Origin: Candidatus Riesia sp. GBBU
Lineage (GTDB): Bacteria > Pseudomonadota > Gammaproteobacteria > Enterobacterales > Enterobacteriaceae
Assembly (NCBI GenBank): GCA_002074035.1
Contig: CP012849.1
Location: 446,172 to 510,171 of the forward strand
Direction of reading: 5' to 3'
Length of the DNA: 64,000 bases
Below, piece by piece: positions 48,057 through 58,218 of this stretch (position 1 is its first letter; each line of letters starts with the position of its first letter). The position numbers and the translations under genes are program-made. Under the pieces are notes generated by a model, which was not told the origin of the DNA, searched no databases, and saw only the letters and a list, made by a program, of their open reading frames with translations.

Positions 48057-49814
48057 ATGATTTCAGGATCTTCGATGTCTCCAGGAATTGCGTTTGGTAA
48101 ACCTTTGATTTTAAGAGAATCAAATATATCTATTAGTAAGGTAAAGATTTCAGATGACCAAATTGAAAAAGAAGTTTTAAAATTTTTTTCCGCAAGACAT
48201 AAAACGATAAAGCAACTAAAAATTATAAAAGATATGACAAAAAATAGTATTGGAGAGAGTAAATCTGAAATATTTGAAGGTCATATAATGCTTGTAGAAG
48301 ACGATGAATTTGAAAAGTCTGTTATAGAAATTATAGAAAAAGAGAAAAAAACTGCTGAATCTGCCATTAAAAAAGCAATAAATAAACAAATAAAATCTAT
48401 AGAGAAAATAGACAATACTTATTTAAGAGAACGAGCATTGGATTTTAAAGATATTGGAACAAGAATGTTAAAGAACGTTTTGGGAATACCTATAATCAAT
48501 CTTGGATCTATAGATAATAGATCAATACTTGTAGCAAAAGATATTAGTCCATCCGAAATATCTCAATTAAATTTAAAAAAAATACTAGGATTAATAATAG
48601 AATTTGGAGGAAAAGCTTCACATTCTTTCATAATAGCTAAATCTTTAGAGATTCCATCAATATTTGGAGTAAAAGATGCAATAAATAAAATTCAAAAATG
48701 TAGTTATATAATTTTAGATGCATTAAATAATAAAATTTACTGCAATCCATCTGAAATGGAAATTAAAAAAGCAAAAAAAATTCAACATAAACATCTAAAA
48801 ATTAAGAAATCTTTAGAAAATCTGAAAAATTTTCCGGCAATAACTATAGATGGGCATAGAATAAAACTTTGTGCAAATGTAAATGGAATACATGATATAC
48901 AAATAACAAAGAGCCAATCTGCTGATGGAATTGGATTATATAGGACAGAGTTTCTTTATATGAATCGCAATTCATTTCCATGTGAAGAAGAACAGTTCGA
49001 AACATACAAAAAAATAGCAGTATCTATTAATCCAAATCCTATAACAATAAGAACTATAGATATAGGCGGAGATAAAACAACCTCATGTATAGAATTTCCA
49101 AAAGAAGAGAATCCGTTTCTTGGATGGAGAGCTATAAGAGTTTCTATGGATCGAAAAGAAATATTACATACTCAAATTAGAGCAATATTAAGAGCTTCTA
49201 ATTTTGGGAAAATTTATATTATGTTTCCAATGATAATCTCTATAGAGGAAATCCTTTATTTAAAGGAAGAGATTCTTTTCATAAAGAAACAATTGAAAAA
49301 GAAAAAATACGAGTTTGATCCATCGATCAAAATAGGAGTTATGATAGAAACTCCTGCAGCAGCTGTTATTTCAAGAGATCTAGCTAAAGAGGTTGACTTT
49401 TTTAGTATCGGAACAAACGATCTAACACAATACACACTGGCTGTTGACAGAAATAATGAAAAAATTTCTCATCTTTATAATCCAATATCTCCATCAGTTT
49501 TAAGATTAATTAAAAAAGTGATTTCTAATTCACATAAAGAAGGAAAATGGACAGGTATATGCGGAGAAATTGCAGGGGATGAGACTTATTCAGCTTTATT
49601 ACTTGGAATGGGAGTAGATGAATTAAGTATGAGTTCATCATCAATACAAAAAGTTAAGAGAATAATAAGAAACGTATCTTATAGAGATGCTAAAAAACTA
49701 GCAGAAAAATCTATTAAAAAATCGAAAATAAAAGAAATAGAAAAAACAACAATCAGTTTTCTTTTAAAAAGAAATTTAATTAAAAAAACATCACATTCTA
49801 AAAATTCTTTATAA
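48057..49814 (+). CDS. ptsI: PTS enzyme I
   Basis: Enzyme I takes phosphate from PEP and passes it to HPr. The 585-residue protein (575 in E. coli) has the phospho-histidine in GGKASHSFIIAKSLE near residue 189, GLYRTEFL and the PEP-site stretch ETPAAA, and the catalytic cysteine in TGICGEIAGD near 502. In E. coli crr follows; here it is absent and the next gene is on the other strand, so the IIA-glucose partner must lie elsewhere or be lost. Confidence 0.97.
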   Translation: MISGSSMSPGIAFGKPLILRESNISISKVKISDDQIEKEVLKFFSARHKTIKQLKIIKDMTKNSIGESKSEIFEGHIMLVEDDEFEKSVIEIIEKEKKTAESAIKKAINKQIKSIEKIDNTYLRERALDFKDIGTRMLKNVLGIPIINLGSIDNRSILVAKDISPSEISQLNLKKILGLIIEFGGKASHSFIIAKSLEIPSIFGVKDAINKIQKCSYIILDALNNKIYCNPSEMEIKKAKKIQHKHLKIKKSLENLKNFPAITIDGHRIKLCANVNGIHDIQITKSQSADGIGLYRTEFLYMNRNSFPCEEEQFETYKKIAVSINPNPITIRTIDIGGDKTTSCIEFPKEENPFLGWRAIRVSMDRKEILHTQIRAILRASNFGKIYIMFPMIISIEEILYLKEEILFIKKQLKKKKYEFDPSIKIGVMIETPAAAVISRDLAKEVDFFSIGTNDLTQYTLAVDRNNEKISHLYNPISPSVLRLIKKVISNSHKEGKWTGICGEIAGDETYSALLLGMGVDELSMSSSSIQKVKRIIRNVSYRDAKKLAEKSIKKSKIKEIEKTTISFLLKRNLIKKTSHSKNSL

Positions 49815-49898
49815 GAATGATTTAGTATCATGTCAAGTAAATTTTTCGTTTTCACTAAATTTAAACAAGAATTTATCTGTTTTTAAAAGAAATATCAT

Positions 49899-51044
49899 TC
49901 ACTGATGAAGAAAAGAATATAAAGGATTAATTGCTTTTTTACCTATCCAAAACTCATAATGCAAATGCGGACCAGTTGTTCTTCCAGAATTTCCTGAAAG
50001 TGCAATTATTTCTCCTTTCTTAACATTTTGACCAATTTTAACAAAAGATTTTAGCAGATGCATATATTTTGTAGTATATTTACCATAATGAGAAATAGAA
50101 ATGAAATTTCCAGCATTCTTTCCATATCTAGATATGGTAACTTTTCCGTTTCCTGTAGATAACACAGGAGTTCCAATAGGCATAGAAAAATCTACTCCAT
50201 AATGAGGAGACAGCTTTTTTGTTATTGGATTAAATCTACGTAGGTTAAAATTTGAGGAAATTAAAAAAGAATTTTTAGTTGGATATTTTAAAAAAATTTT
50301 TTCTATAGAATTAACATGACAATAATATTCATTTTTTCCTTTAAAAGTATAAAATTTTTCGCTATTTCTTATAGAAGAAAGTCTCAATCCTTGTATATTG
50401 TCTAAAGATATTTCAGAAAAAATTGAAAACTTATCGTCATATACTAATGAGCTTAAATCAGCATTCCATAATCTCATGAAAATATTTTGTAGTTCTATTT
50501 CATTTGTACTAAATTCGAATTTTATATTAAAATTATCCATATTAGAAATGTTTTTAAAAAATAAAATATAATAACTAATGTCTTCATTCAAAAACTTATT
50601 CTTAATAGATAAGTTTCCGTTACATTCAAATTTATCCAAACGAAATATAAGAACTATCCTTCTAATTATGTTGTTCTCATGTTGAGTCCAACAAATCTTT
50701 GATATTGTTTTTAACAGTTTTATTTTATTATAAAAATAAAGTATTAGTTTTATATCTTGATAAGTAAGACTATTTTTTTCGAAATTAGAAAAATTTTTTC
50801 TCAAAATTAAAAAATCGTCATTTGTAAAAACAAAAAAATTCCCAGTAACTCTTTTTATAAAAAATTTTTTATGTTTTTTGATATCATTAGAATTTTTACT
50901 TATATTACTTAATACAACATTATTCGTACTTTCTTTTTTTAGTATACAGAAAAGTTTCGTTTTTTGAATTTCTGAAAAAACAGGGAAAATTAAACAAAGA
51001 AAAATTTTTGTTAAAAAGAATAAGATAAAATAATACTTTTGCAA
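49899..51044 (-). CDS. mepM: Murein DD-endopeptidase MepM-like (M23)
   Basis: The 381-residue protein starts with a hydrophobic signal segment (residues 3-24), carries a poorly conserved middle, and ends in a LytM/M23 domain: HYGVDFSMPIGTPV and HLHYEFW supply the zinc ligands. E. coli MepM (440 aa) cuts meso-DAP-D-Ala crosslinks to let the wall expand; the N-terminal LysM region seems reduced here. The only start before the signal segment in this frame is TTG at 51044, so the start is uncertain. Confidence 0.86.
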   Translation of the reverse strand: MQKYYFILFFLTKIFLCLIFPVFSEIQKTKLFCILKKESTNNVVLSNISKNSNDIKKHKKFFIKRVTGNFFVFTNDDFLILRKNFSNFEKNSLTYQDIKLILYFYNKIKLLKTISKICWTQHENNIIRRIVLIFRLDKFECNGNLSIKNKFLNEDISYYILFFKNISNMDNFNIKFEFSTNEIELQNIFMRLWNADLSSLVYDDKFSIFSEISLDNIQGLRLSSIRNSEKFYTFKGKNEYYCHVNSIEKIFLKYPTKNSFLISSNFNLRRFNPITKKLSPHYGVDFSMPIGTPVLSTGNGKVTISRYGKNAGNFISISHYGKYTTKYMHLLKSFVKIGQNVKKGEIIALSGNSGRTTGPHLHYEFWIGKKAINPLYSFLHQ

Positions 51045-51411
51045 TTCACATACTTCTTTTTTTGAAGAGTTTAATGTTTAAATAGTTATATTCATATAAC
51101 AAAAGTTTTAACTCATAAAAAATCTTAAAATCCTAAAGGATAGAATAAAAATTTCACAAGAAAAGTAATTAAACATCCTTTGAGATTAAAATCTACCTTA
51201 GGATATTTTAAGGTAATATCGAAATCATATCAAGAACTTTTTAATTTACTAAATTGTTTCAAAATTTTAAAAAATATTTCAAAGAAAATATGTTAAATCC
51301 TTATAAGATTTTTATATAAATATTATTTACTAATAATTTGTCAATTTATTATCTATATTTTAAACAAACTAAAACGTTTTACAAAAACATTTATTAACTT
51401 TTTAAAAGTTT
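51045..51411. other. Intergenic region mepM/ispH
   Basis: These 367 bases hold a 7-bp hairpin at 51194-51215 (TACCTTA with TAAGGTA, 8-base loop) that may end the ispH transcript, plus the presumed mepM promoter. No gene seen. Confidence 0.5.
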
Positions 51412-52296
51412 TCATTCATAAATAAAAACTTCACCAATTTTTTTTAAAAACTTTACTATTTCTTGAACAATCACATAAGGCACTGACGTTCCTGAAACTA
51501 CACCTACATAAGAAATATTATGAAACCAAGACTGATCTATTTCCAAAACAGAATCAATTAAGTAACTTGGCTTCCCAGATTCCAATGATATATCTAACAA
51601 ACAACAAGCATTAGAAGAATATCTTGAACCTATTACAATCATTAAATCAACTATTTTTAATAATTTTCTTGTATAAAATTGACGTTGAGCAACAACATGA
51701 CAAATATTACCATTTTTTGAAAATTTAATTTTAGGAAACTTCTTAACAAGACAAGAAATTATTTTTTCAACTTTTAAAACAGATAAAGTAGTTTGAGTTA
51801 TACAGAACAAATTATCTGCATTTTTTACTTTTAAATAATCAACATCTTCAACAGACTCAATTAAATATATCCCGCTTGAATTATTATCATAATGTCCAAG
51901 TGTTCCTTCGATTTCTGGATGTCCAGATTTTCCAATTAATATAACTTCAGCATTTTTACTACTAGCTTTTAAGATTTTTGTATGAACAGTTCTAACTAAT
52001 GGACAAGTAGTATTTAATAAATCAACTAAATGTTTTTTTTTAATTAGTTTTAAAGTTTTTTTTGAAATTCCATGAGCAGAAATCATTACAACTGAATAAT
52101 TAGGGATTCTAGAAATATCTTTTACAAAAATTAATCCTTTATTTTCTAAGTTTTTTGTTACATAGTTATTATGTACTAAATAATTAAATACATAGATTGG
52201 AGAACCATATTTAACAAGAGCACTATTAGCCATTTTAATAGCTTTATCCACTCCAAAACAGAATCCAATCGGATTCATCAAAAAAAATTTTATCAT
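51412..52296 (-). CDS. ispH: 4-hydroxy-3-methylbut-2-enyl diphosphate reductase
   Basis: IspH makes IPP and DMAPP in the last step of the MEP pathway with an iron-sulfur cluster. The 294-residue protein (316 in E. coli) has the three cluster cysteines, in GFCFGVDKA (Cys13), NTTCPLVRTVH and NICHVVAQRQ. It follows lspA by 13 bases. The fkpB gene, which sits between them in E. coli, is gone. Confidence 0.95.
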   Translation of the reverse strand: MIKFFLMNPIGFCFGVDKAIKMANSALVKYGSPIYVFNYLVHNNYVTKNLENKGLIFVKDISRIPNYSVVMISAHGISKKTLKLIKKKHLVDLLNTTCPLVRTVHTKILKASSKNAEVILIGKSGHPEIEGTLGHYDNNSSGIYLIESVEDVDYLKVKNADNLFCITQTTLSVLKVEKIISCLVKKFPKIKFSKNGNICHVVAQRQFYTRKLLKIVDLMIVIGSRYSSNACCLLDISLESGKPSYLIDSVLEIDQSWFHNISYVGVVSGTSVPYVIVQEIVKFLKKIGEVFIYE

Positions 52297-52309
52297 TTTA
52301 TTCAGAAAT

Positions 52310-52798
52310 TTAATTATTTTTCTTTATAAACATATTTAATATAAGAAGTATACTACCAAGAAAAATCGACAAATCTGCAAAATTAAAAATCGGAAAATGA
52401 AATTCTTTTATATGAAAATCTATAAAATCTATTATAAAACCTTTCGTGAATCTATCAATGAAATTACCTAATGATCCTCCAATAATCAGGGAATAACCAA
52501 TCTGAAAAGAAATTTTAATTTTTTTATTTCTAAATATTTTTTCAAAAAAAATTGAAAAAATAAAAATATTAATAAGAAAAACTATCAAACAATTCATTTT
52601 TTCATAATTTTTAAAAATTCCAAAAATAATTCCAGAATTTTTTAAATAAATAATATTGAAATATTCGTTTATTTTTAAGTTATGATACTGGCTTATATTC
52701 ATAAAAACTAAACTTTTACTGAAAAGATCAATAAAAATAACTAAAAATATTAAAATTAAATTCATATAAATTTTAGAAAAACCTTCGTGTTTCCCCAT
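52310..52798 (-). CDS. lspA: Lipoprotein signal peptidase
   Basis: LspA removes the signal peptide of prolipoproteins in the inner membrane. The protein of about 162 residues has four membrane helices. The catalytic aspartates lie in GNFIDRF and NFADLSI, and GGSLGN precedes the first. I chose the ATG at 52798, giving an N-terminus of family length and a 26-base overlap with ileS; an ATG at 52828 is also in frame. Confidence 0.92.
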   Translation of the reverse strand: MGKHEGFSKIYMNLILIFLVIFIDLFSKSLVFMNISQYHNLKINEYFNIIYLKNSGIIFGIFKNYEKMNCLIVFLINIFIFSIFFEKIFRNKKIKISFQIGYSLIIGGSLGNFIDRFTKGFIIDFIDFHIKEFHFPIFNFADLSIFLGSILLILNMFIKKNN

Positions 52799-55592
52799 TT
52801 TTCTCAGTATTTTCAATGCACCTATCACATATATAGCCTTCAGTATTTTTACTCTTAATAAGATTTTCCAAGTATTGCCAACATCTAGGACATTTTTTAC
52901 CTTCTGTCTTTTTTATAAAGATTTTTATTCCAGATATCCTACTACTTTCTAAATCTGAAGAAGACAAATCAATATCAAAAAGAAGAACTTTAGATGTTAA
53001 AAAGAAAAAATGAATTTCTTTAATAACAGTTTCAATTAAAAGTCTTATTTTCTTATTTAAGAAAAGAATAACAGTAGCTTCTAATGTTGAATTAATAATT
53101 TTTTTAGTTTTAGCTTTTTCTAAACTTTTGTTTACTTCAATTTTTATTTCTAATAACAAATTCCAAAATTTTTTGTTAAATTTATCTTTTTCATCTAAAG
53201 AAAATAATTTTTTATAGTATTCTTCTGTAAACACAAACTCATTTCTTTCACCAGGTAACTTTCTCCAAATTTCATCTGAAGTAAATGAAAGGATTGGAGA
53301 TATACATCTCACTAAAGATTCTAAAATATGAAACATAGCTGTTTGACAACTTCTACGAGCTATATTATTACTGTTTAGCGTATATTGACGATTTTTTATT
53401 ATATCTAAATATAAAGATCCTAACTTAATTGAACAAAAATGCACAAGACACTGTAACACTTTGTAAAAGTTATATTTTTCATAAAAATATATGATTTTCT
53501 TCTGAAATATTTTAGTTTCTGCTATTATCCATTTGTCAATTTCTACCATGTTATTTCTTTTAATCAAATGATAATTTGGATCAAAATCATATAAGTTAGA
53601 TAGTAGAAATCTAACTGTATTTCTTATCTTTCTATAACATTCAATCGGATATTCCAAAGATTCTTTCGAAAAAACAATTTCGTTTTTATAATCTATAGAT
53701 GATACCCATATTCGTAAAATATCAGCTCCAAATTTTTCAAATATTTCTGCTGGAGTAATGAAATTTTTTTTAGATTTTGACATTTTTTCTTCTTTTTTAT
53801 TTAAAACAAAACCGTGTGTTAAAACTTCCTTATATGGTGCTACACCATTTATTGCAACAGATATAACAATAGAAGACATAAACCAACCTCTGTGTTGATC
53901 TGATCCTTCTAAATACATATCTATATTATGTTTACTTAGCTTGTTATTTCTTCTAAGAAGACTGTAGTGTGAAGATCCTGAATCAAACCAAACATCTAAT
54001 ATATCAGAAGACTTTTTATAGTACTTTATATCATGTCCTATTAATTCGAACTTGTCCAATTTCCACCATATTTTTGATCCAAACTTTTCAGAAAGTTTAG
54101 CAATTTTTTCAATGATTTCTAATGTTTTTGGATGTAATTTTTTAGTACGTTTATGAAAAAAAATTGGTATTGGAATTCCCCAAGATCGTTGTCTAGAAAT
54201 GCACCAATCTGGACGATTAATAATCATAGAACGAATTTTGTTTTTTCCATATTTAGGTATCCAACTAACCTTATCTATTTCATTTATCACAGTACTTCTA
54301 AGATTTTTTCTGTTCATACTTATAAACCATTGAGAAGTAGAACGAAAAATTAGTTGTTTTTTATGTCTCCAGCAAAATGGACAAGAATGAGATATTTTAT
54401 TTATACTAAGAACTGCTTTTCTACGATTCATTAAATTAATGATTAGTTTACTAGACTTTAAAACTGAAACATTTTTTAATTCATCAATAACATTGAATTT
54501 GTATCTACCATCTTCATTAACTGAATTTACAACATCAATTTTATATTTCTTGCTGATCAAAAAATCTTCTATTCCATGATCTGGAGCTATATGAACTATT
54601 CCAGTACCAGTATCTTTAGTAACATGTTCACTTAATATTACAGGAACAGACAAGTTCATAAATGGATGATAAAATTTTAAAAATTCTAACTTATATCCAT
54701 AGCATTCAGAAATAACTTTAAATTGACTGAACTTCATTCTTATTAAAGAACTTTTAGCTAAAGATTTTTCTAAAATTAGAAATTGACTATTATTAACTTT
54801 TATCAGTTGATAAGTAAATTTAGGATTTACGGCAATTGCACGATTCATCGGAATTGTCCAAGGAGTGGTTGTCCAGATAACCATGTAGACGTGTGAATAT
54901 TTTGATCTAATCCCAAATATATTGAAAATTTTCTCATGATTTACTGAAGAAAATTTGACGTCAATAGAAGTTGATACTATGTTAGTATATTCTACTTCTG
55001 CTTCTGCTAATGATGATTTACAATCTACACACCAATAAACAGGCTTAACATCATGAATAAAATATCCATTTTTGATTATTTTACCAAGAACTCGAATAAC
55101 ATCAGATTCAACTTCATTATTCATTGTAAGGTAAGGATGTTCCCAATCAGCAAATATACCCATTCTTATAAAATCTTTTTTTTGTATTTCAACTTGCTTA
55201 TTAACATATTTCTCACACATTTTTCTAAATTTTATTGTTGAAACATCTTTTCCTGGAACTCCAAAAATTTTCTCCATTTTATGTTCAATTGGAAGCCCAT
55301 AACAATCCCAACCTGGTATATATGGAGAATCAAATCCATTTAGCCCTTTAGATTTTATTATAAAATCTTTTAGTATTTTATTGATTGCATGTCCTATATG
55401 TATTTCACCGTTTGCATATGGTGGTCCATCGTGTAGAATAAAAAGTTTATTACCAGATTTTTTTTTTCGAATAATTTTATAGAGATTTTTATTAATCCAT
55501 CTAGACAATATATCTGGTTCCTTATCAGATAAATTTCCATGCATAGAAAAATCAGTTTTTGGTAAGTTTAGTGTATTCTTATAGTTTTTCAT
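52773..55592 (-). CDS. ileS: Isoleucyl-tRNA synthetase
   Basis: IleS charges tRNA-Ile, including the lysidine-type tRNA-Ile2 of this window, and edits valine. The 939-residue protein (938 in E. coli) has PPYANGEIHIGH near residue 58, the WTTTPWT editing segment, DVWFDSGSSH, EEKMSKSKKN near 605 and a C-terminal zinc site (CPRCW, CDRC). I take the ATG at 55592, which gives the MKNYKNTLNLPKT start of the family and lies 4 bases after ribF; an ATG at 55628 is in frame. Confidence 0.96.
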   Translation of the reverse strand: MKNYKNTLNLPKTDFSMHGNLSDKEPDILSRWINKNLYKIIRKKKSGNKLFILHDGPPYANGEIHIGHAINKILKDFIIKSKGLNGFDSPYIPGWDCYGLPIEHKMEKIFGVPGKDVSTIKFRKMCEKYVNKQVEIQKKDFIRMGIFADWEHPYLTMNNEVESDVIRVLGKIIKNGYFIHDVKPVYWCVDCKSSLAEAEVEYTNIVSTSIDVKFSSVNHEKIFNIFGIRSKYSHVYMVIWTTTPWTIPMNRAIAVNPKFTYQLIKVNNSQFLILEKSLAKSSLIRMKFSQFKVISECYGYKLEFLKFYHPFMNLSVPVILSEHVTKDTGTGIVHIAPDHGIEDFLISKKYKIDVVNSVNEDGRYKFNVIDELKNVSVLKSSKLIINLMNRRKAVLSINKISHSCPFCWRHKKQLIFRSTSQWFISMNRKNLRSTVINEIDKVSWIPKYGKNKIRSMIINRPDWCISRQRSWGIPIPIFFHKRTKKLHPKTLEIIEKIAKLSEKFGSKIWWKLDKFELIGHDIKYYKKSSDILDVWFDSGSSHYSLLRRNNKLSKHNIDMYLEGSDQHRGWFMSSIVISVAINGVAPYKEVLTHGFVLNKKEEKMSKSKKNFITPAEIFEKFGADILRIWVSSIDYKNEIVFSKESLEYPIECYRKIRNTVRFLLSNLYDFDPNYHLIKRNNMVEIDKWIIAETKIFQKKIIYFYEKYNFYKVLQCLVHFCSIKLGSLYLDIIKNRQYTLNSNNIARRSCQTAMFHILESLVRCISPILSFTSDEIWRKLPGERNEFVFTEEYYKKLFSLDEKDKFNKKFWNLLLEIKIEVNKSLEKAKTKKIINSTLEATVILFLNKKIRLLIETVIKEIHFFFLTSKVLLFDIDLSSSDLESSRISGIKIFIKKTEGKKCPRCWQYLENLIKSKNTEGYICDRCIENTEKNGETRRFF

Positions 55593-55596
55593 TTTT

Positions 55597-56529
55597 TTAA
55601 TTTGATCGAAAAAACTTTTTCGTTTCATCTATATCTTTAAGTATTTGTTTAACTAGATTTTCAATTGAAGAAAATTTAATTTCATTTCTTAATTTTTTTC
55701 TAAACAATATATCTATGTTCATTCCATATATATTCATCCTTACATCAATCAAATGTACTTCAATTCTTTGTTTATCTCCATTAAATGTAGGTCTTATACC
55801 AATATTAGCTATAGCTTGCAATGATTTTTCTTTCAAAATACCATAAACATTAACAATATATACACCATTTAATGGAATAGTTATATTTCTTAGAAAAATG
55901 TTTGCAGTAGGAAATCCAATTGTTCTTCCAAACTGTTTTCCATATACTACTTTTCCGCTTAATTTATACGGATGTCCCATAAGATTTTCTGCCATTAATA
56001 AGTTACCATTTGACAACGCTTTTCTTATAGAAGTACTACTAACTCTTTCTCCATTTCTTTGTATTTCTTTAAAAATTGATACATGAAAACCATATTGTTT
56101 ACCTTTTTTACATAAAAGATAAAAATCTCCAGTTCTATCTTTACCAAAGTGGAAATCATCTCCAATTATAACAGATTTTATTTTTAATTTATTCACTAAA
56201 ATTTTTGATATAAAAGAATTTGGACTTAGAGAAGAAAATTCATTGTTGAAATTTACACATAATAAATAATCTATTTCATATTCAAAAAATTTCTTTATTT
56301 TATCTCTTAATGGATATAGTCTAGTTGGAGATTTTATTCCTAAAATAAATTCTAATGGTTGAGGTTCAAATATCATAACCATTGTAGGAATTTTAAAACG
56401 ATACTTATTTATTCTCAATAAATTTAATAGTTCTCTATGTCCTAAATGAACAGAATCGAAATTTCCAATTGTTAACATGCATCTATGATGGCATTTCATA
56501 ATATTATGAATTCCACGAACTAATTTCAT
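55597..56529 (-). CDS. ribF: Bifunctional riboflavin kinase/FAD synthetase
   Basis: RibF makes FMN from riboflavin and then FAD. The 310-residue protein starts MKLVRGIHN, has the nucleotidyltransferase motif IGNFDSVHLGH near residue 24, SSTSIRKAL near 160 and a riboflavin kinase domain from about 185 (GRTIGFPTAN). Length matches E. coli (313). First gene of ribF-ileS-lspA-ispH, divergent from rpsT as in E. coli. Confidence 0.95.
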   Translation of the reverse strand: MKLVRGIHNIMKCHHRCMLTIGNFDSVHLGHRELLNLLRINKYRFKIPTMVMIFEPQPLEFILGIKSPTRLYPLRDKIKKFFEYEIDYLLCVNFNNEFSSLSPNSFISKILVNKLKIKSVIIGDDFHFGKDRTGDFYLLCKKGKQYGFHVSIFKEIQRNGERVSSTSIRKALSNGNLLMAENLMGHPYKLSGKVVYGKQFGRTIGFPTANIFLRNITIPLNGVYIVNVYGILKEKSLQAIANIGIRPTFNGDKQRIEVHLIDVRMNIYGMNIDILFRKKLRNEIKFSSIENLVKQILKDIDETKKFFRSN

Positions 56530-56671
56530 AAAAATTTCTTTTTAACATTTTGAAAATATTTTTAAACGTAAACTATTGATGAAAAATACTTCAACTATTA
56601 AAATAATTGACATAAAAACATTATAATAATAGAATTTATAAAATATTTCTAAAATAATTTGAGAATTTAAA

Positions 56672-56935
56672 TTGACAAACATCAAATCCTCTAGAAAAAG
56701 AATAATTCAGTCTGAAAAGAAAAGAAAAATTAATTCAAGTAAAAAATCTAGAATAAAAACAATATTAAGAAAGTTAAATAGATCCATATTAAAAGATGAT
56801 AAAAAGTCTGTAAAATTTTTATTTGTTAAAATGCAATCTATACTGGATAAATACTCAAGAGAAGGGTTGATACATGTAAATAAATCTTCTCGTTTTAAGT
56901 CTAAAATCTCAAGTAAAATAAAATCTATGAAATAA
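56672..56935 (+). CDS. rpsT: 30S ribosomal protein S20, UUG start
   Basis: S20 binds the 5' domain of 16S rRNA. The 87-residue basic protein aligns over its length with E. coli S20 (ANIKSAKKR start; GLIHVNKSSR near the end). The start codon is TTG at 56672, like the UUG used by E. coli rpsT, where the poor start is part of autoregulation. No strong ribosome site is visible. It lies between divergent ribF and convergent nhaA. Confidence 0.94.
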   Translation: MTNIKSSRKRIIQSEKKRKINSSKKSRIKTILRKLNRSILKDDKKSVKFLFVKMQSILDKYSREGLIHVNKSSRFKSKISSKIKSMK

Positions 56936-56972
56936 TTTAAATTACGTATAGCATTTTAAAATAAGACTATTA

Positions 56973-58121
56973 TTATTTCTTTGGAAGAAACTTATTTAGT
57001 AGAATACATCCAGTAAAAGCAGACAAAAATGATCCAATTATTATTCCAATCTTTGAATAGATATTAAGTGTTTCTAATTGATGAAAAGTTAAATTTGATA
57101 TAAAAATTGACATAGTAAAACTAACTCCACAAAGAAAAGACACAGAAAGTATTTGTCTAAAATCTATTATTTCATTTCTGTCCATGCACAATTTATGAAA
57201 TAAACAACCAAATACTGATATCCCAATAGGTTTACCAAAAAATAGACCTAATATTATTCCAAATGAAATTGGATTAAATATCTCATGAATACTTATATCA
57301 TATAAAATAATTCCCATGTTTGTAAAAGCGAACGCTGGCAATATTATATAATACACAATTGGACGAAAAAGTTTTTCTAATCTCTCTGAAATAGATTTTC
57401 TATGTTTAATAGGAATTAAAAATCCTAGAATAACACCAGATAAAGTTGGATGAATCCCAGAAAGTAACGTCAGAATCCATAATATTAACAAAGAAATTAT
57501 ACACAAAAACACACTTTTTATTTTTGTTTTCAATGTTTTCTTGAGTAAGATTAAGAAAATTATCATTATTGCTATATATAGCAAAGATAAAGACTTTTTG
57601 TAAAAAAAAGCAATAATTAAAATTGCTCCAATATCATCAATTATCGCTAAAGATAATAAAAACGTTCTTAACAAAGAGGACATTCTTTTATGAAAAAATT
57701 GCATAATTACTACAACAAAAACTATATCAGTTGTGATCGGAATTACCAATCCATTAATACCGTTTTTATTAGAAATATTAATTGCATAATATATAAAAGC
57801 TGGGATAATCATTCCGCCAACAGAAGATATAAACGGAAATAATGTACTATTTAATTTTGATAGCTTTCCAAATGTTATTTCTTTCTTAATTTCTAGACAC
57901 ACTACAAAAAAAAACATTGACATCAAACAATCATTTATTAAAAATGAAACTGGAATACTAAAGTCTATATTTAATATTTTAATTCGTAATGATATTGATA
58001 AAAATTTCTCATATATATTTTTCAGTGAACTGTTTGACATAAAAATGGCTAAAGCTGAGGAAAAAAATAATAAAATACTTCCTGAAAGCTCTGATGTTAA
58101 AGAATTCTTTATTCTTTTCAT
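56973..58121 (-). CDS. nhaA: Na+/H+ antiporter NhaA
   Basis: NhaA expels sodium in exchange for protons. The 382-residue protein (388 in E. coli) has about twelve membrane helices and the transport aspartates at 132 (TTDIVF), 162 and 163 (IIDDIGAI). The regulator gene nhaR, next to it in E. coli, is missing. It lies between dnaJ and rpsT, the enteric order with insertion elements removed. Confidence 0.95.
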   Translation of the reverse strand: MKRIKNSLTSELSGSILLFFSSALAIFMSNSSLKNIYEKFLSISLRIKILNIDFSIPVSFLINDCLMSMFFFVVCLEIKKEITFGKLSKLNSTLFPFISSVGGMIIPAFIYYAINISNKNGINGLVIPITTDIVFVVVIMQFFHKRMSSLLRTFLLSLAIIDDIGAILIIAFFYKKSLSLLYIAIMIIFLILLKKTLKTKIKSVFLCIISLLILWILTLLSGIHPTLSGVILGFLIPIKHRKSISERLEKLFRPIVYYIILPAFAFTNMGIILYDISIHEIFNPISFGIILGLFFGKPIGISVFGCLFHKLCMDRNEIIDFRQILSVSFLCGVSFTMSIFISNLTFHQLETLNIYSKIGIIIGSFLSAFTGCILLNKFLPKK

Positions 58122-58218
58122 AGTAGATTAATATAAAAAATTCAATTCATATTGAACATTTATTTTTCGATAAAAAACAATAAATATCTAAAACAAAATA
58201 AGTTAAAACTTAAATATT

